This document shows positions 43,807-51,447 of a stretch of 56,103 bases of DNA, piece by piece. Location of the stretch: contig ONHB01000016.1 in assembly GCA_900317505.1 (NCBI GenBank), forward strand, positions 1 to 56,103. The letters are read 5' to 3'. Position numbers and translations under genes: made by a program. The stretch comes from an uncultured Lachnospiraceae bacterium (GTDB lineage Bacteria > Bacillota > Clostridia > Lachnospirales > Lachnospiraceae). Within the stretch, counting starts at the first letter, position 1; each line of letters begins with the position of its first letter. A model generated the notes under the pieces. The model ran no database searches, was not told the DNA's origin, and worked only from the letters and a program-made list of their open reading frames with translations.

Positions 43807-44573
43807 CACAAATAAAGAGAGCGTGTCTTTTTTCGTATAAAGAGGACAGGCGCGAATGTTATGATAAGGGGGAAGAGGAGTTTGTTTGCATTTATGTGTT
43901 GGATTGTGCAGTGGATACGCGAACAGATGCCGAACCGCAATGGCAGAATAAAAGAGAAAAAGATGGGCGGAATAAAAAGCCGGGCGGCCAAAATAAAAGA
44001 GTAGCAGGGACAAGTTGGATTGCTGCAAAAATACTGGACTTTAAGCGGAAACAGTTTGTGGAACGGCTCACTAAGAAACTTGGGAGCAGACCACAGCTGT
44101 ATTTTGCATGCGATAAAAACGAAAGACCGGAATCGGTTTATGCCCTTTGCATTTCCCGTTTTTTGGATAGTATCCGGTATGAAAAAAATACGGTGATTGG
44201 GTTAATTGACGGAAACCTTATCAATTATAAAATCTGGATCGGACTTCTCAGGAAAAAGCTTGACCGGATCAATGCCCTGATGATCGTCAGCGACAGACCG
44301 GAGAGCTTTGTGGAGCTGTACCGGGATGCGTGGGAAGAGCAGGGACTTGTGATCACGCGGACCGGAAATTATAAAGAACTGGCATTTTGCGATTATGTGA
44401 TTGACTGCTCCGGGGATGTTCTGCCGGATAAAATCATTTTCCGGAAAAACTGCCATTATCTGATGCTTTCCGGCTTAAGGAGAAAGAAGAAACTTCTTTT
44501 TTTGAAAAATCAGCATATCCATATATCAGATTGCAGTGATTTCCTTGACAGAGCTTTTCAATATAAAGTATAA
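43752..44573 (+). CDS. hypothetical protein, start uncertain
   Basis: The open frame runs 273 codons, but the first ATG (43752) lies in the loop of the dusB terminator and has no ribosome binding site, and the first 90 residues look non-globular. Real translation probably starts later, perhaps near 43890-43911 behind GGGGGAAGAGGAG, where only ATT, GTG or TTG codons are available. The convincing part begins near SWIAAKILDF and contains an alternating strand/helix pattern (TVIGLIDGNL, ALMIVSDRP, YVIDCSGD) that resembles a Rossmann-like fold. I do not recognise the family. The greA promoter lies in its last codons. Confidence 0.5.
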   Translation: MKWYLCFVAESVSGDSFFSQIKRACLFSYKEDRRECYDKGEEEFVCIYVLDCAVDTRTDAEPQWQNKREKDGRNKKPGGQNKRVAGTSWIAAKILDFKRKQFVERLTKKLGSRPQLYFACDKNERPESVYALCISRFLDSIRYEKNTVIGLIDGNLINYKIWIGLLRKKLDRINALMIVSDRPESFVELYRDAWEEQGLVITRTGNYKELAFCDYVIDCSGDVLPDKIIFRKNCHYLMLSGLRRKKKLLFLKNQHIHISDCSDFLDRAFQYKV

Positions 44574-44574
44574 T
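44545..44574 (+). promoter_or_regulatory. greA-lysS promoter
   Basis: TTGACA (44545-44550) and TATAAT (44569-44574), both perfect, with 18-bp spacing. The promoter lies within the end of the preceding frame. Confidence 0.75.
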
Positions 44575-44626
44575 AATTTAGCTTATTAGGGCAATATGCC
44601 TATTTACAAGAAAGAAGGGTCATTCC

Positions 44627-45106
44627 ATGGAAGCAAAAAAGAATATTTTAACTTATGAAGGATTGAGAAAATACGAAGATGAATTACACGAATTGAAAGT
44701 GGTAAAACGTCAGGAAGTTGCTCAGAAGATCAAGGAAGCCAGAGAACAGGGTGACTTGTCAGAAAATGCAGAATATGATGCAGCCAAGGATGAGCAGCGT
44801 GATATTGAAGCTCGTATCGAAGAATTAGAGAAAATATTAAAAAATGCAGAAGTTGTCGTAGAGGAAGAGGTTGACTTGGACAAGATCAGTGTAGGCTGTC
44901 AGATCAAGATCCTCGACCTGGAAGATGATTCAGAATTGACATACAAAATCGTAGGTTCTACAGAGGCTAACAGCCTGAAAGGAAAGATTTCCAATGAATC
45001 ACCTCTTGGCAGATCTTTGCTGGGTGCCAAAGTTGGCGATGTTGTAACCGTAGAAGCTCCCATGGGTGAATTACAGTATAAAGTATTGGAAATCCAGAGA
45101 GCATAG
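44627..45106 (+). CDS. greA: transcription elongation factor GreA
   Basis: Binds in the secondary channel of RNA polymerase and stimulates cleavage of backtracked transcripts. 159 residues, standard. The N-terminal coiled coil (about 1-78) has the family segment AREQGDLSENAEYDAAKDEQ, whose acidic tip residues reach the active site. The C-terminal domain contains SPLGRSLLGAKVGD. ATG 44627 follows AAGAAGGG. It shares a promoter with lysS, 18 bp downstream. Confidence 0.96.
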   Translation: MEAKKNILTYEGLRKYEDELHELKVVKRQEVAQKIKEAREQGDLSENAEYDAAKDEQRDIEARIEELEKILKNAEVVVEEEVDLDKISVGCQIKILDLEDDSELTYKIVGSTEANSLKGKISNESPLGRSLLGAKVGDVVTVEAPMGELQYKVLEIQRA

Positions 45107-45124
45107 TTTTTAGGAGTAGGAAAA

Positions 45125-46738
45125 ATGGCAGAACAAAACAACGCAAAGGGCGGACAGGCTAAAGAGCAGGACGTAAACCAGCTCTTAAAAGTGCGCCGTG
45201 AAAAATTAGCAGCCCTGCAGGAAGCAGGAAAAGATCCTTTTGTCATCACAAAGTACGATCAGACACATCATACAACCGATGCAAAAGCTCTTTATGAAGA
45301 GCATGAAGCCAAGATTTTGGGAGACCGCAAGGCCCCCGATACTACAGGCTTGTCTGAAGAGGAAGCAAGAGACGTTATCAACAATGATTACAATGAACGC
45401 AGAGCCATCATGGATGCCCAGCCGATTCATGTTTCCATTGCTGGACGTATGTTGTTTAAACGTGTCATGGGTAAAGCATCATTTTGCAATATCCAGGACA
45501 GAGACGGACGTATTCAGGTCTATGTGGCAAAGGATGCAATCGGTGAAGATTCATATGCTGATTTTAAAAAATCAGATATCGGTGACATTTTTGGTATCAA
45601 GGGATATGTATTCCGTACCAAGACAGGAGAGATTTCCATTCATGCAGAAGAGATCACTCTGTTGTCCAAGAGCTTGCAGATCTTACCGGAGAAGTTCCAT
45701 GGCCTGACCGATACCGATATGCGTTATCGTCAGAGATATGTGGATCTGATCATGAATCAGGAGAGCAAGGAAGTCTTTATCAAACGTTCCAAGATCATCA
45801 AAGAGATCCGTAATTTCCTTGCAGACAGAGATTTCATGGAAGTTGAGACACCGATGCTTGTAGCCAATGCCGGTGGTGCGGCTGCCAGACCTTTTGAAAC
45901 ACATTACAATGCACTGGATGAAGATGTTAAGCTTCGTATTTCATTGGAGCTTTACTTAAAGAGACTGATCGTCGGTGGACTGGAGAGAGTGTATGAGATC
46001 GGCCGTGTATTCCGTAATGAAGGTGTGGATACCAGACACAATCCCGAATTTACCCTGATGGAATTATATCAGGCATATACCGATTATGAAGGCATGATGG
46101 AACTGACCGAGAGCATGTTCCGTTATCTGGCCGAAAAAGTCTGCGGTTCAACCAAGATTTCTTACAATGGAATTGAGATCGATCTTGGAAAGCCGTTTGA
46201 ACGTCTGACCATGAATGATGCCATTAAAAAATATACAGGTATCGATTTTGATACAGTTTCTTCCGATGAAGAAGCAAAAGCACTGGCAAAAGAAAAAGGA
46301 ATTGAGTATGAAGAGCGCCATACAAAGGGCGATATCATCAATCTGTTCTTTGAGGAATTCTGTGAAGAAAACCTGATCCAGCCTACATTTATCATGGATC
46401 ATCCGCTTGCTATTTCACCGCTTACCAAAAAGAAACCTTCCGATCCGGAAAAGGTAGAGCGTTTTGAATTGTTTATCAATACATGGGAAATGTGTAATGC
46501 ATATTCTGAGCTGAATGATCCGATCGATCAGAGAGAGCGTTTCGCACAGCAGGATGCCAATGCGGCAGCAGGCGATGACGAGGCAGAGCATACAGACGAG
46601 GATTTCCTGAATGCACTGGAGATCGGTATGCCTCCGACAGGCGGTATCGGTTACGGTATTGACAGACTGGTTATGCTTTTGACAGACAGTCAGGCAATCA
46701 GGGATGTATTGCTGTTCCCGACGCTGAAGAGTATCTAA
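45125..46738 (+). CDS. lysS: lysyl-tRNA synthetase, class II (LysS)
   Basis: Charges tRNA-Lys with lysine. 537 residues, longer than the roughly 495-505 typical for Bacillus, mainly through an acidic insert in the N-terminal region before the OB-fold. The OB-fold anticodon-binding domain covers about 85-190. Class II motif 2 is [15 protein letters not shown] and motif 3 is [13 protein letters not shown] near the C-terminus. ATG 45125 follows TAGGAG. The accessory region begins right after its stop. Confidence 0.96.
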   Translation: MAEQNNAKGGQAKEQDVNQLLKVRREKLAALQEAGKDPFVITKYDQTHHTTDAKALYEEHEAKILGDRKAPDTTGLSEEEARDVINNDYNERRAIMDAQPIHVSIAGRMLFKRVMGKASFCNIQDRDGRIQVYVAKDAIGEDSYADFKKSDIGDIFGIKGYVFRTKTGEISIHAEEITLLSKSLQILPEKFHGLTDTDMRYRQRYVDLIMNQESKEVFIKRSKIIKEIRNFLADRDFMEVETPMLVANAGGAAARPFETHYNALDEDVKLRISLELYLKRLIVGGLERVYEIGRVFRNEGVDTRHNPEFTLMELYQAYTDYEGMMELTESMFRYLAEKVCGSTKISYNGIEIDLGKPFERLTMNDAIKKYTGIDFDTVSSDEEAKALAKEKGIEYEERHTKGDIINLFFEEFCEENLIQPTFIMDHPLAISPLTKKKPSDPEKVERFELFINTWEMCNAYSELNDPIDQRERFAQQDANAAAGDDEAEHTDEDFLNALEIGMPPTGGIGYGIDRLVMLLTDSQAIRDVLLFPTLKSI

Positions 46739-46768
46739 CATATACGCACAAAAATCGATTTTTAGCGA

Positions 46769-46888
46769 TTTATAGTTATACTACAATGCGGAACACTTAA
46801 ACATATCGACATCGAACCCGGTGGGCCTTGATAAACGGATTCAAATTGATATAAATGTATCCGCATAGCAATCGGGTACAACTATAAA
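46769..46888. repeat. imperfect long inverted repeat after lysS
   Basis: TTTATAGTTATAC (46769-46781) pairs with GTACAACTATAAA (46876-46888) with one mismatch, and ATGCGGA (46786-46792) with TCCGCAT (46860-46866) perfectly inside it. The whole can form a cruciform or RNA stem. It lies at the boundary between core and accessory genes, so it could be part of an attachment site or the end of a mobile element. Confidence 0.55.
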
Positions 46889-46934
46889 CTCTGTTTCAGT
46901 GATGTAAAAAAGTCGCGAAAAAGCCCAAATCAGT

Positions 46935-46954
46935 GTGGCAAAATCGTGGCAAAC
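46935..46954. repeat. GTGGCAAA direct repeats, possible integrase arm sites
   Basis: GTGGCAAAA (46935) and GTGGCAAAC (46946) are spaced exactly 11 bp apart, one helical turn. Such pairs resemble arm-type binding sites of tyrosine integrases. No integrase gene is in the window. The rest of the 46739-47100 spacer holds the inverted repeat, a CCTGAGAATCAGG palindrome (46973-46985) and the terminator below. Confidence 0.35.
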
Positions 46955-46996
46955 AGATGAAAAGTAAATAATCCTGAGAATCAGGGACGTAAGATA

Positions 46997-47042
46997 AAGC
47001 ACTTGCTAGTAGGCTTGACAGGCCGAACCCAAGTGCTTTTTT
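46997..47042 (+). terminator. terminator at the left of the accessory region
   Basis: AAGCACTTG (46997-47005) pairs perfectly with CAAGTGCTT (47030-47038) and a T run follows (47037-47042). Confidence 0.75.
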
Positions 47043-47106
47043 GCGTTTATGGATATTCTTCATGCTACGGGGCTATGAAGTATGTCACTGAAAGGAATGT
47101 GTGAAT

Positions 47107-47607
47107 ATGGCAAAAAAGAATAATCGAAGCAGGGCACCGGATCTTGATAAATATATCAAGTCAGAACGGAAATGCAGGTTTGTTACTTACTATGAAGGCG
47201 CTCAGATATATAACATGGCTTATTCGCTCTTTGTGCGAACAGCTAAGATGGCAGGTGCAAATTATCCCATTAGAAAAACCTCCATTGTAGATCTGAATAT
47301 CCTGGATAAGTATCTTGAAGAACACGCTGTGGTTGAGGAACGGGAAACGATCGGAAAGGAGGAAACCGATGAGATGATGCGTCAGGAAGTAGAGCATCTG
47401 CAGGAGCTTGTTGAATGCGGAGCGAAAAAGTATATCCGTCTGGATGAGGCGACAAAACTATATTCTATCGGATTAACAACAGCCAGGAAGATGGCGAAGG
47501 AATCCGGTGCGATATATAAGATTGGCGGAACCGTTTTGATAAAAGTGGCTATATTCGAAGACTACATTGAGAACAAAGGAAAAGAATCAAAGAAAGGAAA
47601 AAGATAA
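47107..47607 (+). CDS. two-domain DUF6462-like DNA-binding protein
   Basis: A 166-residue basic protein made of two copies of one small domain. Copy 1 reads FVTYYEGAQIYNMA ... LNILDKYLE (about 22-75) and copy 2 reads YIRLDEATKLYSIG ... AIFEDYIE (about 112-160). The same domain occurs alone in the genes at 49608 and 49847. The pattern (aromatic-h-x-x-x-E-G-A-x-L-Y, then h-A-x-x-A-x-A and K-I-G, ending Y-I-E) resembles excisionase/MerR-type winged helices and the DUF6462 family. ATG 47107 or GTG 47101 could be the start. Its stop overlaps the parA start (TAATG). Confidence 0.7.
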   Translation: MAKKNNRSRAPDLDKYIKSERKCRFVTYYEGAQIYNMAYSLFVRTAKMAGANYPIRKTSIVDLNILDKYLEEHAVVEERETIGKEETDEMMRQEVEHLQELVECGAKKYIRLDEATKLYSIGLTTARKMAKESGAIYKIGGTVLIKVAIFEDYIENKGKESKKGKR

Positions 47608-48395
47608 TGTGCAAAGTCATTTCAATATCAAATCAAAAAGGAGGAACAGCCAAAACAGCTTCCTGTGTAAATATCGGGACCGGCCTTGCAAGAGAAGGAT
47701 ATAAAGTGCTTCTGATAGATGCTGATCCTCAGGGTTCACTTTCTATCAGCCTGGGGTTTGATGAACCCGATAAGCTGGAGAACACGCTGTCTTCCATCAT
47801 GCTCAAAATAATCAACGATGAACCTTTTGATATGACAGAGGGTATTCTGCATCACGATGAGGGAGTGGATCTTCTTCCCGGCAATATAGAACTTTCGGGA
47901 CTTGAGGTATCACTTACCGGAGTCATCAGCAGGGAGACGGTTCTCAAGGAATATGTGAGCAGGGCAAGATCACTATATGATTATATCATTATCGACTGTA
48001 TGCCAAGCCTCGGAATGCTTACGGTTAATGCTCTTGCCTGTGCGGATTCTGTGCTGATTCCTGTACAGGCAGCCTATCTGCCGGTAAAAGGTCTGCAGCA
48101 GCTCCTCAGAACGATCGGAAAGGTACAGAAGCAGCTTAATCCGAATCTTGCCATTGAAGGAATCCTGATCACGATGGTTGATAAAAGAACAAATTATGCA
48201 AAAGATATCGCACAGCAGATCCATGAAGTGTATTCGGGAAGGATCAATGTATTCAGGTCTGAAATCCCTCTTTCTGTAAGGGCATCAGAAGTGTCTGCAG
48301 AAGGAAGCAGTCTGTATGTATATGATCCAAGGGGCAAGGCTGCCTCAGCGTACAGAGACCTGATCAGAGAGGTTATCGGAAAGGAGGCAGTATGA
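47607..48395 (+). CDS. ParA family partition ATPase
   Basis: A 262-residue Soj/ParA-type ATPase without an N-terminal HTH (small form). The deviant Walker A is KGGTAKT (11-17); the usual third-glycine position KGGVGKT is altered to Thr-Ala, while the signature lysine and the catalytic lysine (K11) are kept. DADPQG (38-43) is the Walker A' motif and DCMPSLGMLTVNA is Walker B. It should drive segregation of a plasmid or mobile element together with the ParB encoded next. It is coupled by overlaps on both sides (TAATG with the upstream gene, ATGATG with parB). Confidence 0.92.
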   Translation: MCKVISISNQKGGTAKTASCVNIGTGLAREGYKVLLIDADPQGSLSISLGFDEPDKLENTLSSIMLKIINDEPFDMTEGILHHDEGVDLLPGNIELSGLEVSLTGVISRETVLKEYVSRARSLYDYIIIDCMPSLGMLTVNALACADSVLIPVQAAYLPVKGLQQLLRTIGKVQKQLNPNLAIEGILITMVDKRTNYAKDIAQQIHEVYSGRINVFRSEIPLSVRASEVSAEGSSLYVYDPRGKAASAYRDLIREVIGKEAV

Positions 48396-49306
48396 TGGGA
48401 AATCGTGTTGGACAGAAGATTAAACTGACAAGTCTGGATGAGCTGCTTTGTGTTCCTGATTCCTCGGGAACGAGTGAGTTACCGGTTGATCAGATCCGTC
48501 CGTTCAGAAATCATCCTTATAAAGTAGTAGATGATGAAAAAATGGAGGAGCTGGTCGAGAGCATCACTGCTAATGGGGTACTTACACCTGTGATCGTCAG
48601 ACCTGCAGAAGAAGGGATTTATGAAATGATCTCCGGGCACCGAAGACTTCACGCTGCAGAGAAAGCCGGCGTCACAAAGATTCCCGCAATTATCCGGGAT
48701 GTTTCTGATGATGAAGCAACGATAATGATGGTCGATTCGAACTTCCAGAGAGAAGAGATTCTCCCGAGCGAAAAAGCCTTTGCCTATAAAATGCGTTATG
48801 AGGCAATGCGGAGACAAGCGGGTCGACCAGCAAAAAATTCGTCCCTAATAGGGACAAATTTTCGAGCCGATGAACAATTAGCAAAAGATGTTGGAGAAAG
48901 CAGAAATCAGGTGCAGAGGATCATGCGACTTACTGAGGTGATTCCGGAGTTCCTTGAAATGACAGATTCAAAAAAGCTGGCTTTATATACAGCTGTGGAA
49001 CTTTCTTATTTTCCGGAGAAGGTGCAGAAATGGATCTATTCATATATCTGGGAAAACGGAATGCTTCAGACGTCAGAGGTTGGAGCTCTTCGAAGGAATG
49101 AGGATGTGGAGAGCCTTACAAAGGATGACGTTTATAAATTCTTCAACTCAATGCGACCGGCATCATCGAAAAAGGTATCGAAAAAACTCAGTCTTCCGGG
49201 TGACAAGCTGGATAAGTATTTTCCTCTTGATATGTCACAGGAAGAACGAGAGCGTGTGATTTATGAACTTCTCGAAAAATGGAGAAGAGAAAAGAGGGGC
49301 GTATGA
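48392..49306 (+). CDS. ParB/Spo0J family partition protein
   Basis: A 304-residue centromere-binding protein. The ParB N-terminal CTP-binding domain has GHRRLHAAEKAG (82-93) and the arginine-patch region NFQREEILPSEKA (116-128). A helix-turn-helix DNA-binding domain follows (about 150-190; ADEQLAKDVGESRNQVQRIMRL). The C-terminal region is shorter and different from chromosomal Spo0J, which fits an element-encoded copy. No matching parS was identified. The stop overlaps the start of the small membrane protein (ATGA). Confidence 0.92.
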   Translation: MMGNRVGQKIKLTSLDELLCVPDSSGTSELPVDQIRPFRNHPYKVVDDEKMEELVESITANGVLTPVIVRPAEEGIYEMISGHRRLHAAEKAGVTKIPAIIRDVSDDEATIMMVDSNFQREEILPSEKAFAYKMRYEAMRRQAGRPAKNSSLIGTNFRADEQLAKDVGESRNQVQRIMRLTEVIPEFLEMTDSKKLALYTAVELSYFPEKVQKWIYSYIWENGMLQTSEVGALRRNEDVESLTKDDVYKFFNSMRPASSKKVSKKLSLPGDKLDKYFPLDMSQEERERVIYELLEKWRREKRGV

Positions 49307-49596
49307 AACTGTTACGATTTATCGTAAAGATAATATGTCTTCCGCTGATATTGCTTCTGAGCTTGCTGATACATCTTATGAATTTGGGTATGAAAGCATA
49401 TGGTATTGCGTTGTCCCTGTTCTATCTTGTGTTGGGGATCTGCTTCGTTATAGCTGTTTGTACAGCTCAGTGGAACAAAATAGGAGTTATGGCGATCATG
49501 CTCGCTGTCACGTTTATTATTTCATTTATTGTGGCCTTGATAACATTCGGAGTCGAGGTGTTAAGGGATAAACTAAAAGGATTTGTATTTGCATAG
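49303..49596 (+). CDS. small membrane protein coupled to parB
   Basis: A 97-residue protein with three hydrophobic segments (about 5-24, 31-52 and 60-83), a basic N-terminus and a short charged C-terminus. No family recognised. ATG 49303 overlaps the parB stop (ATGA) with AAAGAGGGG upstream, so it belongs to the parAB transcript. Location in the membrane next to a partition system suggests a membrane tether or a conjugation-related role, but neither is shown. Confidence 0.65.
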   Translation: MKLLRFIVKIICLPLILLLSLLIHLMNLGMKAYGIALSLFYLVLGICFVIAVCTAQWNKIGVMAIMLAVTFIISFIVALITFGVEVLRDKLKGFVFA

Positions 49597-49607
49597 GAGG
49601 AATCAAA

Positions 49608-49835
49608 ATGAGCATACCGAGAAAAGAGAATTTTTCAATAGAATCATTGGAGCTGATGATCAAATGTTCTCAGAAACCGTATATCAGCTATGAGGAGGGT
49701 GCCACCTTATATTCTGTTGGGAGAAATACCTTTATAAAAATGGCACAGGAAGCAAAAGCTGTCAGAAAGATAGGTGGCAGGGCAATCGTAAATGTACAGA
49801 AACTCAATGAGTACATCGAAGACATGTACAGTTAA
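49608..49835 (+). CDS. single-domain DUF6462-like DNA-binding protein (1)
   Basis: A 75-residue protein with the same domain as both halves of the 47107 protein: YISYEEGATLYSVG, then TFIKMAQEAKAVRKIG and KLNEYIE. It looks like a small winged-helix or excisionase-type DNA-binding protein. AGGAGG lies before ATG 49608. It is followed after 11 bases by a close relative. Confidence 0.75.
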   Translation: MSIPRKENFSIESLELMIKCSQKPYISYEEGATLYSVGRNTFIKMAQEAKAVRKIGGRAIVNVQKLNEYIEDMYS

Positions 49836-49846
49836 GGAGGGGCAAT

Positions 49847-50077
49847 ATGGCATACGAGAGAGCGCAGATAGATACAATTGAAAAGCTTGAAATGGTTATC
49901 GGAGCGGCACAGAGGAAATACGTGACGGTCAAGGAGGGAGCAGCATTATATGGAATGGGGGTACATGGCTTTGATAAACTGGCGAAAGATGCCGGAGCTA
50001 AAAGGAAGATCGGGACCAAAGTGCTGATCAATACACAAAAGCTGGATGATTATATAGAGACGATGTTTTCGGATTGA
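49847..50077 (+). CDS. single-domain DUF6462-like DNA-binding protein (2)
   Basis: A 76-residue paralogue of the previous gene: YVTVKEGAALYGMG, then DKLAKDAGAKRKIG and KLDDYIE. Its C-terminal half is closer to the 49608 protein than to the 47107 protein, which suggests tandem duplication. AAGGAGG lies before ATG 49847. A terminator hairpin follows at 50102, so it is probably the last gene of the parAB-linked operon. Confidence 0.75.
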   Translation: MAYERAQIDTIEKLEMVIGAAQRKYVTVKEGAALYGMGVHGFDKLAKDAGAKRKIGTKVLINTQKLDDYIETMFSD

Positions 50078-50101
50078 CTACGCATATTTAGTGTGTGAAA
50101 A

Positions 50102-50177
50102 GATCGTTGTCGGCATTGTGTCTGCTGGAATAAAGTCGGAACATAAGAGCATAAGATGCAGGCAACGGTCTTTTTTT
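50102..50177 (+). terminator. terminator of the parAB module
   Basis: GATCGTTG (50102-50109) pairs with CAACGGTC (50163-50170) with one G-T pair, over a long partly structured loop, and seven T follow (50171-50177). Confidence 0.65.
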
Positions 50178-50243
50178 GTTGAAAATCTACTGATATTCGT
50201 ATACAATCTATTCTGTATAGGTCTATTTTGAAATGAGGAAAAA

Positions 50244-50429
50244 ATGAAAGGCTATCTGTCAATAAGAGAAACTTCTTATAAGTGGGGTGTGTCAGAACGG
50301 CGTGTGAATCAGTATGTGACGGAAGGACGCATCCCAGGGGTAGAACGTTTCGGGCGTTCCTGGGCTATACCGGAGAATGCAAAGAAGCCGGAAGATCCCA
50401 GAAGAGGGAATCATTTGTTAAAGAAATGA
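50244..50429 (+). CDS. HTH_17-type DNA-binding protein
   Basis: A 61-residue protein consisting of one helix-turn-helix of the excisionase/MerR N-terminal type: YLSIRETSYKWGVSERRVNQ, then GRIPGVERFGRSWAIPENAKKP cut here at GRSWAIP. The wing segment RxGRSWAIP is the family hallmark. Such proteins are excisionase-like recombination factors or regulators on mobile elements. ATG 50244 has only a weak AGGAAAA ribosome binding site. Confidence 0.8.
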   Translation: MKGYLSIRETSYKWGVSERRVNQYVTEGRIPGVERFGRSWAIPENAKKPEDPRRGNHLLKK

Positions 50430-50512
50430 TGAAGGTAAGTGAAGCGAATATCCGATATAGTGGGACGATTATCTTCCAATTTTACATTTTATGAAAATAT
50501 TAAAAAAGTATA

Positions 50513-50543
50513 TTGACTCTCACATTATGTGAGGGATTATCGT
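50513..50543 (+). promoter_or_regulatory. MerR-type promoter with 19-bp spacer and dyad operator
   Basis: TTGACT (50513-50518) and TATCGT (50538-50543) are 19 bp apart, the over-long spacing that MerR regulators correct by twisting DNA. The palindrome CTCACATTATGTGAG (50519-50533) lies in the spacer. It drives the merR gene itself, so autoregulation is expected. Confidence 0.8.
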
Positions 50544-50585
50544 TGTAGTGAGCTCAAGAGAAAACATCCATGGAGGTAGGAACAA

Positions 50586-51389
50586 ATGCTTAAAATAGGC
50601 GAATTTTCAAAACTATCCAGAGTAAGCATCAGGATGTTACGTCACTATGATGATATCGGACTTTTGAAACCGGCTGAAATCGATGATTTTACCGGGTACC
50701 GCTATTATCGCGAGGAACAGCTTTTTGTCATCGGAAGGATCACATCACTCAAGGATATGGGCTTTGCCCTTGCAGATATTATCAAGATCCTTGACAGCTA
50801 TGATGATAAAGAAAAGATAGATGCCTTTCTGTCAGAGAGGCAGAAGGAACTATCAAAGCTTTCCAGGGAAACGGAGTACAAACTGATGCTTCTGGAAACA
50901 GCCAGAAAGAGGCTGAGGAAGGAGCAAAATATGAGTTTTGATGTAACAGTAAAAACAATACCGGAGAGATATGTGGCCACGGTTCAGATGGTGGTTCCTC
51001 ACTATGAAGATGAAGGAATGCTCTGGAATACAATGATGAGCGAATGCAAGAATCTTGTGCCGGCAGACCCGTGTCTTGCGGCGGCTGAGTTTCCTGATCC
51101 CGAGTACAAGGAGGAAAATGTCGAGATCATTGCGTGGATGACTGTGAATGGTTCTTATAACGATACGGAACATGTAAAGTTTAAAAATCTTCCTGCAGTA
51201 AAAGTTGCAAGTTGTATTATTAAAGGCAGCTACGATCAGATGGGTGAGGCATATGCAACTGTGGCGTCATGGATCAAAGCTAACGGATATAAAATGAATG
51301 GACCTATGTTTAATATCTATCATGTGAGTCCTGCACAGACACAGAATCCTGATGAGTATGTAACGGAAGCTTGTTTCCCTATTGAGTAA
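50586..51389 (+). CDS. MerR family regulator with GyrI-like effector domain
   Basis: A 267-residue regulator. Residues 1-70 form the MerR winged helix (GEFSKLSRVSIRMLRHYDDIGLL cut here as KLSRVSIRMLRHYDDIGLL, then TGYRYYREEQL). A dimerisation helix follows (about 75-115), then a GyrI/BmrR-like C-terminal domain (about 120-267) that binds hydrophobic cations or drugs in relatives. The aromatic and acidic residues in this domain (near WMTVNGSY) would line the pocket. It probably activates its own 19-bp-spacer promoter when the ligand binds; no efflux pump gene is adjacent. Confidence 0.88.
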   Translation: MLKIGEFSKLSRVSIRMLRHYDDIGLLKPAEIDDFTGYRYYREEQLFVIGRITSLKDMGFALADIIKILDSYDDKEKIDAFLSERQKELSKLSRETEYKLMLLETARKRLRKEQNMSFDVTVKTIPERYVATVQMVVPHYEDEGMLWNTMMSECKNLVPADPCLAAAEFPDPEYKEENVEIIAWMTVNGSYNDTEHVKFKNLPAVKVASCIIKGSYDQMGEAYATVASWIKANGYKMNGPMFNIYHVSPAQTQNPDEYVTEACFPIE

Positions 51390-51397
51390 ATACTATC

Positions 51398-51429
51398 TAT
51401 GCCAAGGAGCTTAAGTGTTCCTTGGCATA
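51398..51429 (+). terminator. hairpin between merR and the acetyltransferase gene
   Basis: TATGCCAAGGA (51398-51408) and TCCTTGGCATA (51419-51429) are perfect reverse complements with a 10-base loop. Only a short T-rich tail follows, so it may be a weak terminator or an attenuator. Confidence 0.6.
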
Positions 51430-51447
51430 TTATTGAAAGGAGAGGTC

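Noticed and set aside
43861..44004. 47-codon frame starting MIRGKRSLFAF as a gene
   Set aside because: Weak ribosome binding site and overlap with a longer frame; mentioned only as part of the uncertain start.
46786..46866. tRNA-like outline on the reverse strand (ends ATGCGGA/TCCGCAT, internal GGGTTCGA)
   Set aside because: The T-arm-like element is too far from the 3' end and no anticodon arm fits, so it is not a tRNA.
46973..46985. CCTGAGAATCAGG as the ParB binding site
   Set aside because: A single short palindrome without repeats; too weak to call a centromere.
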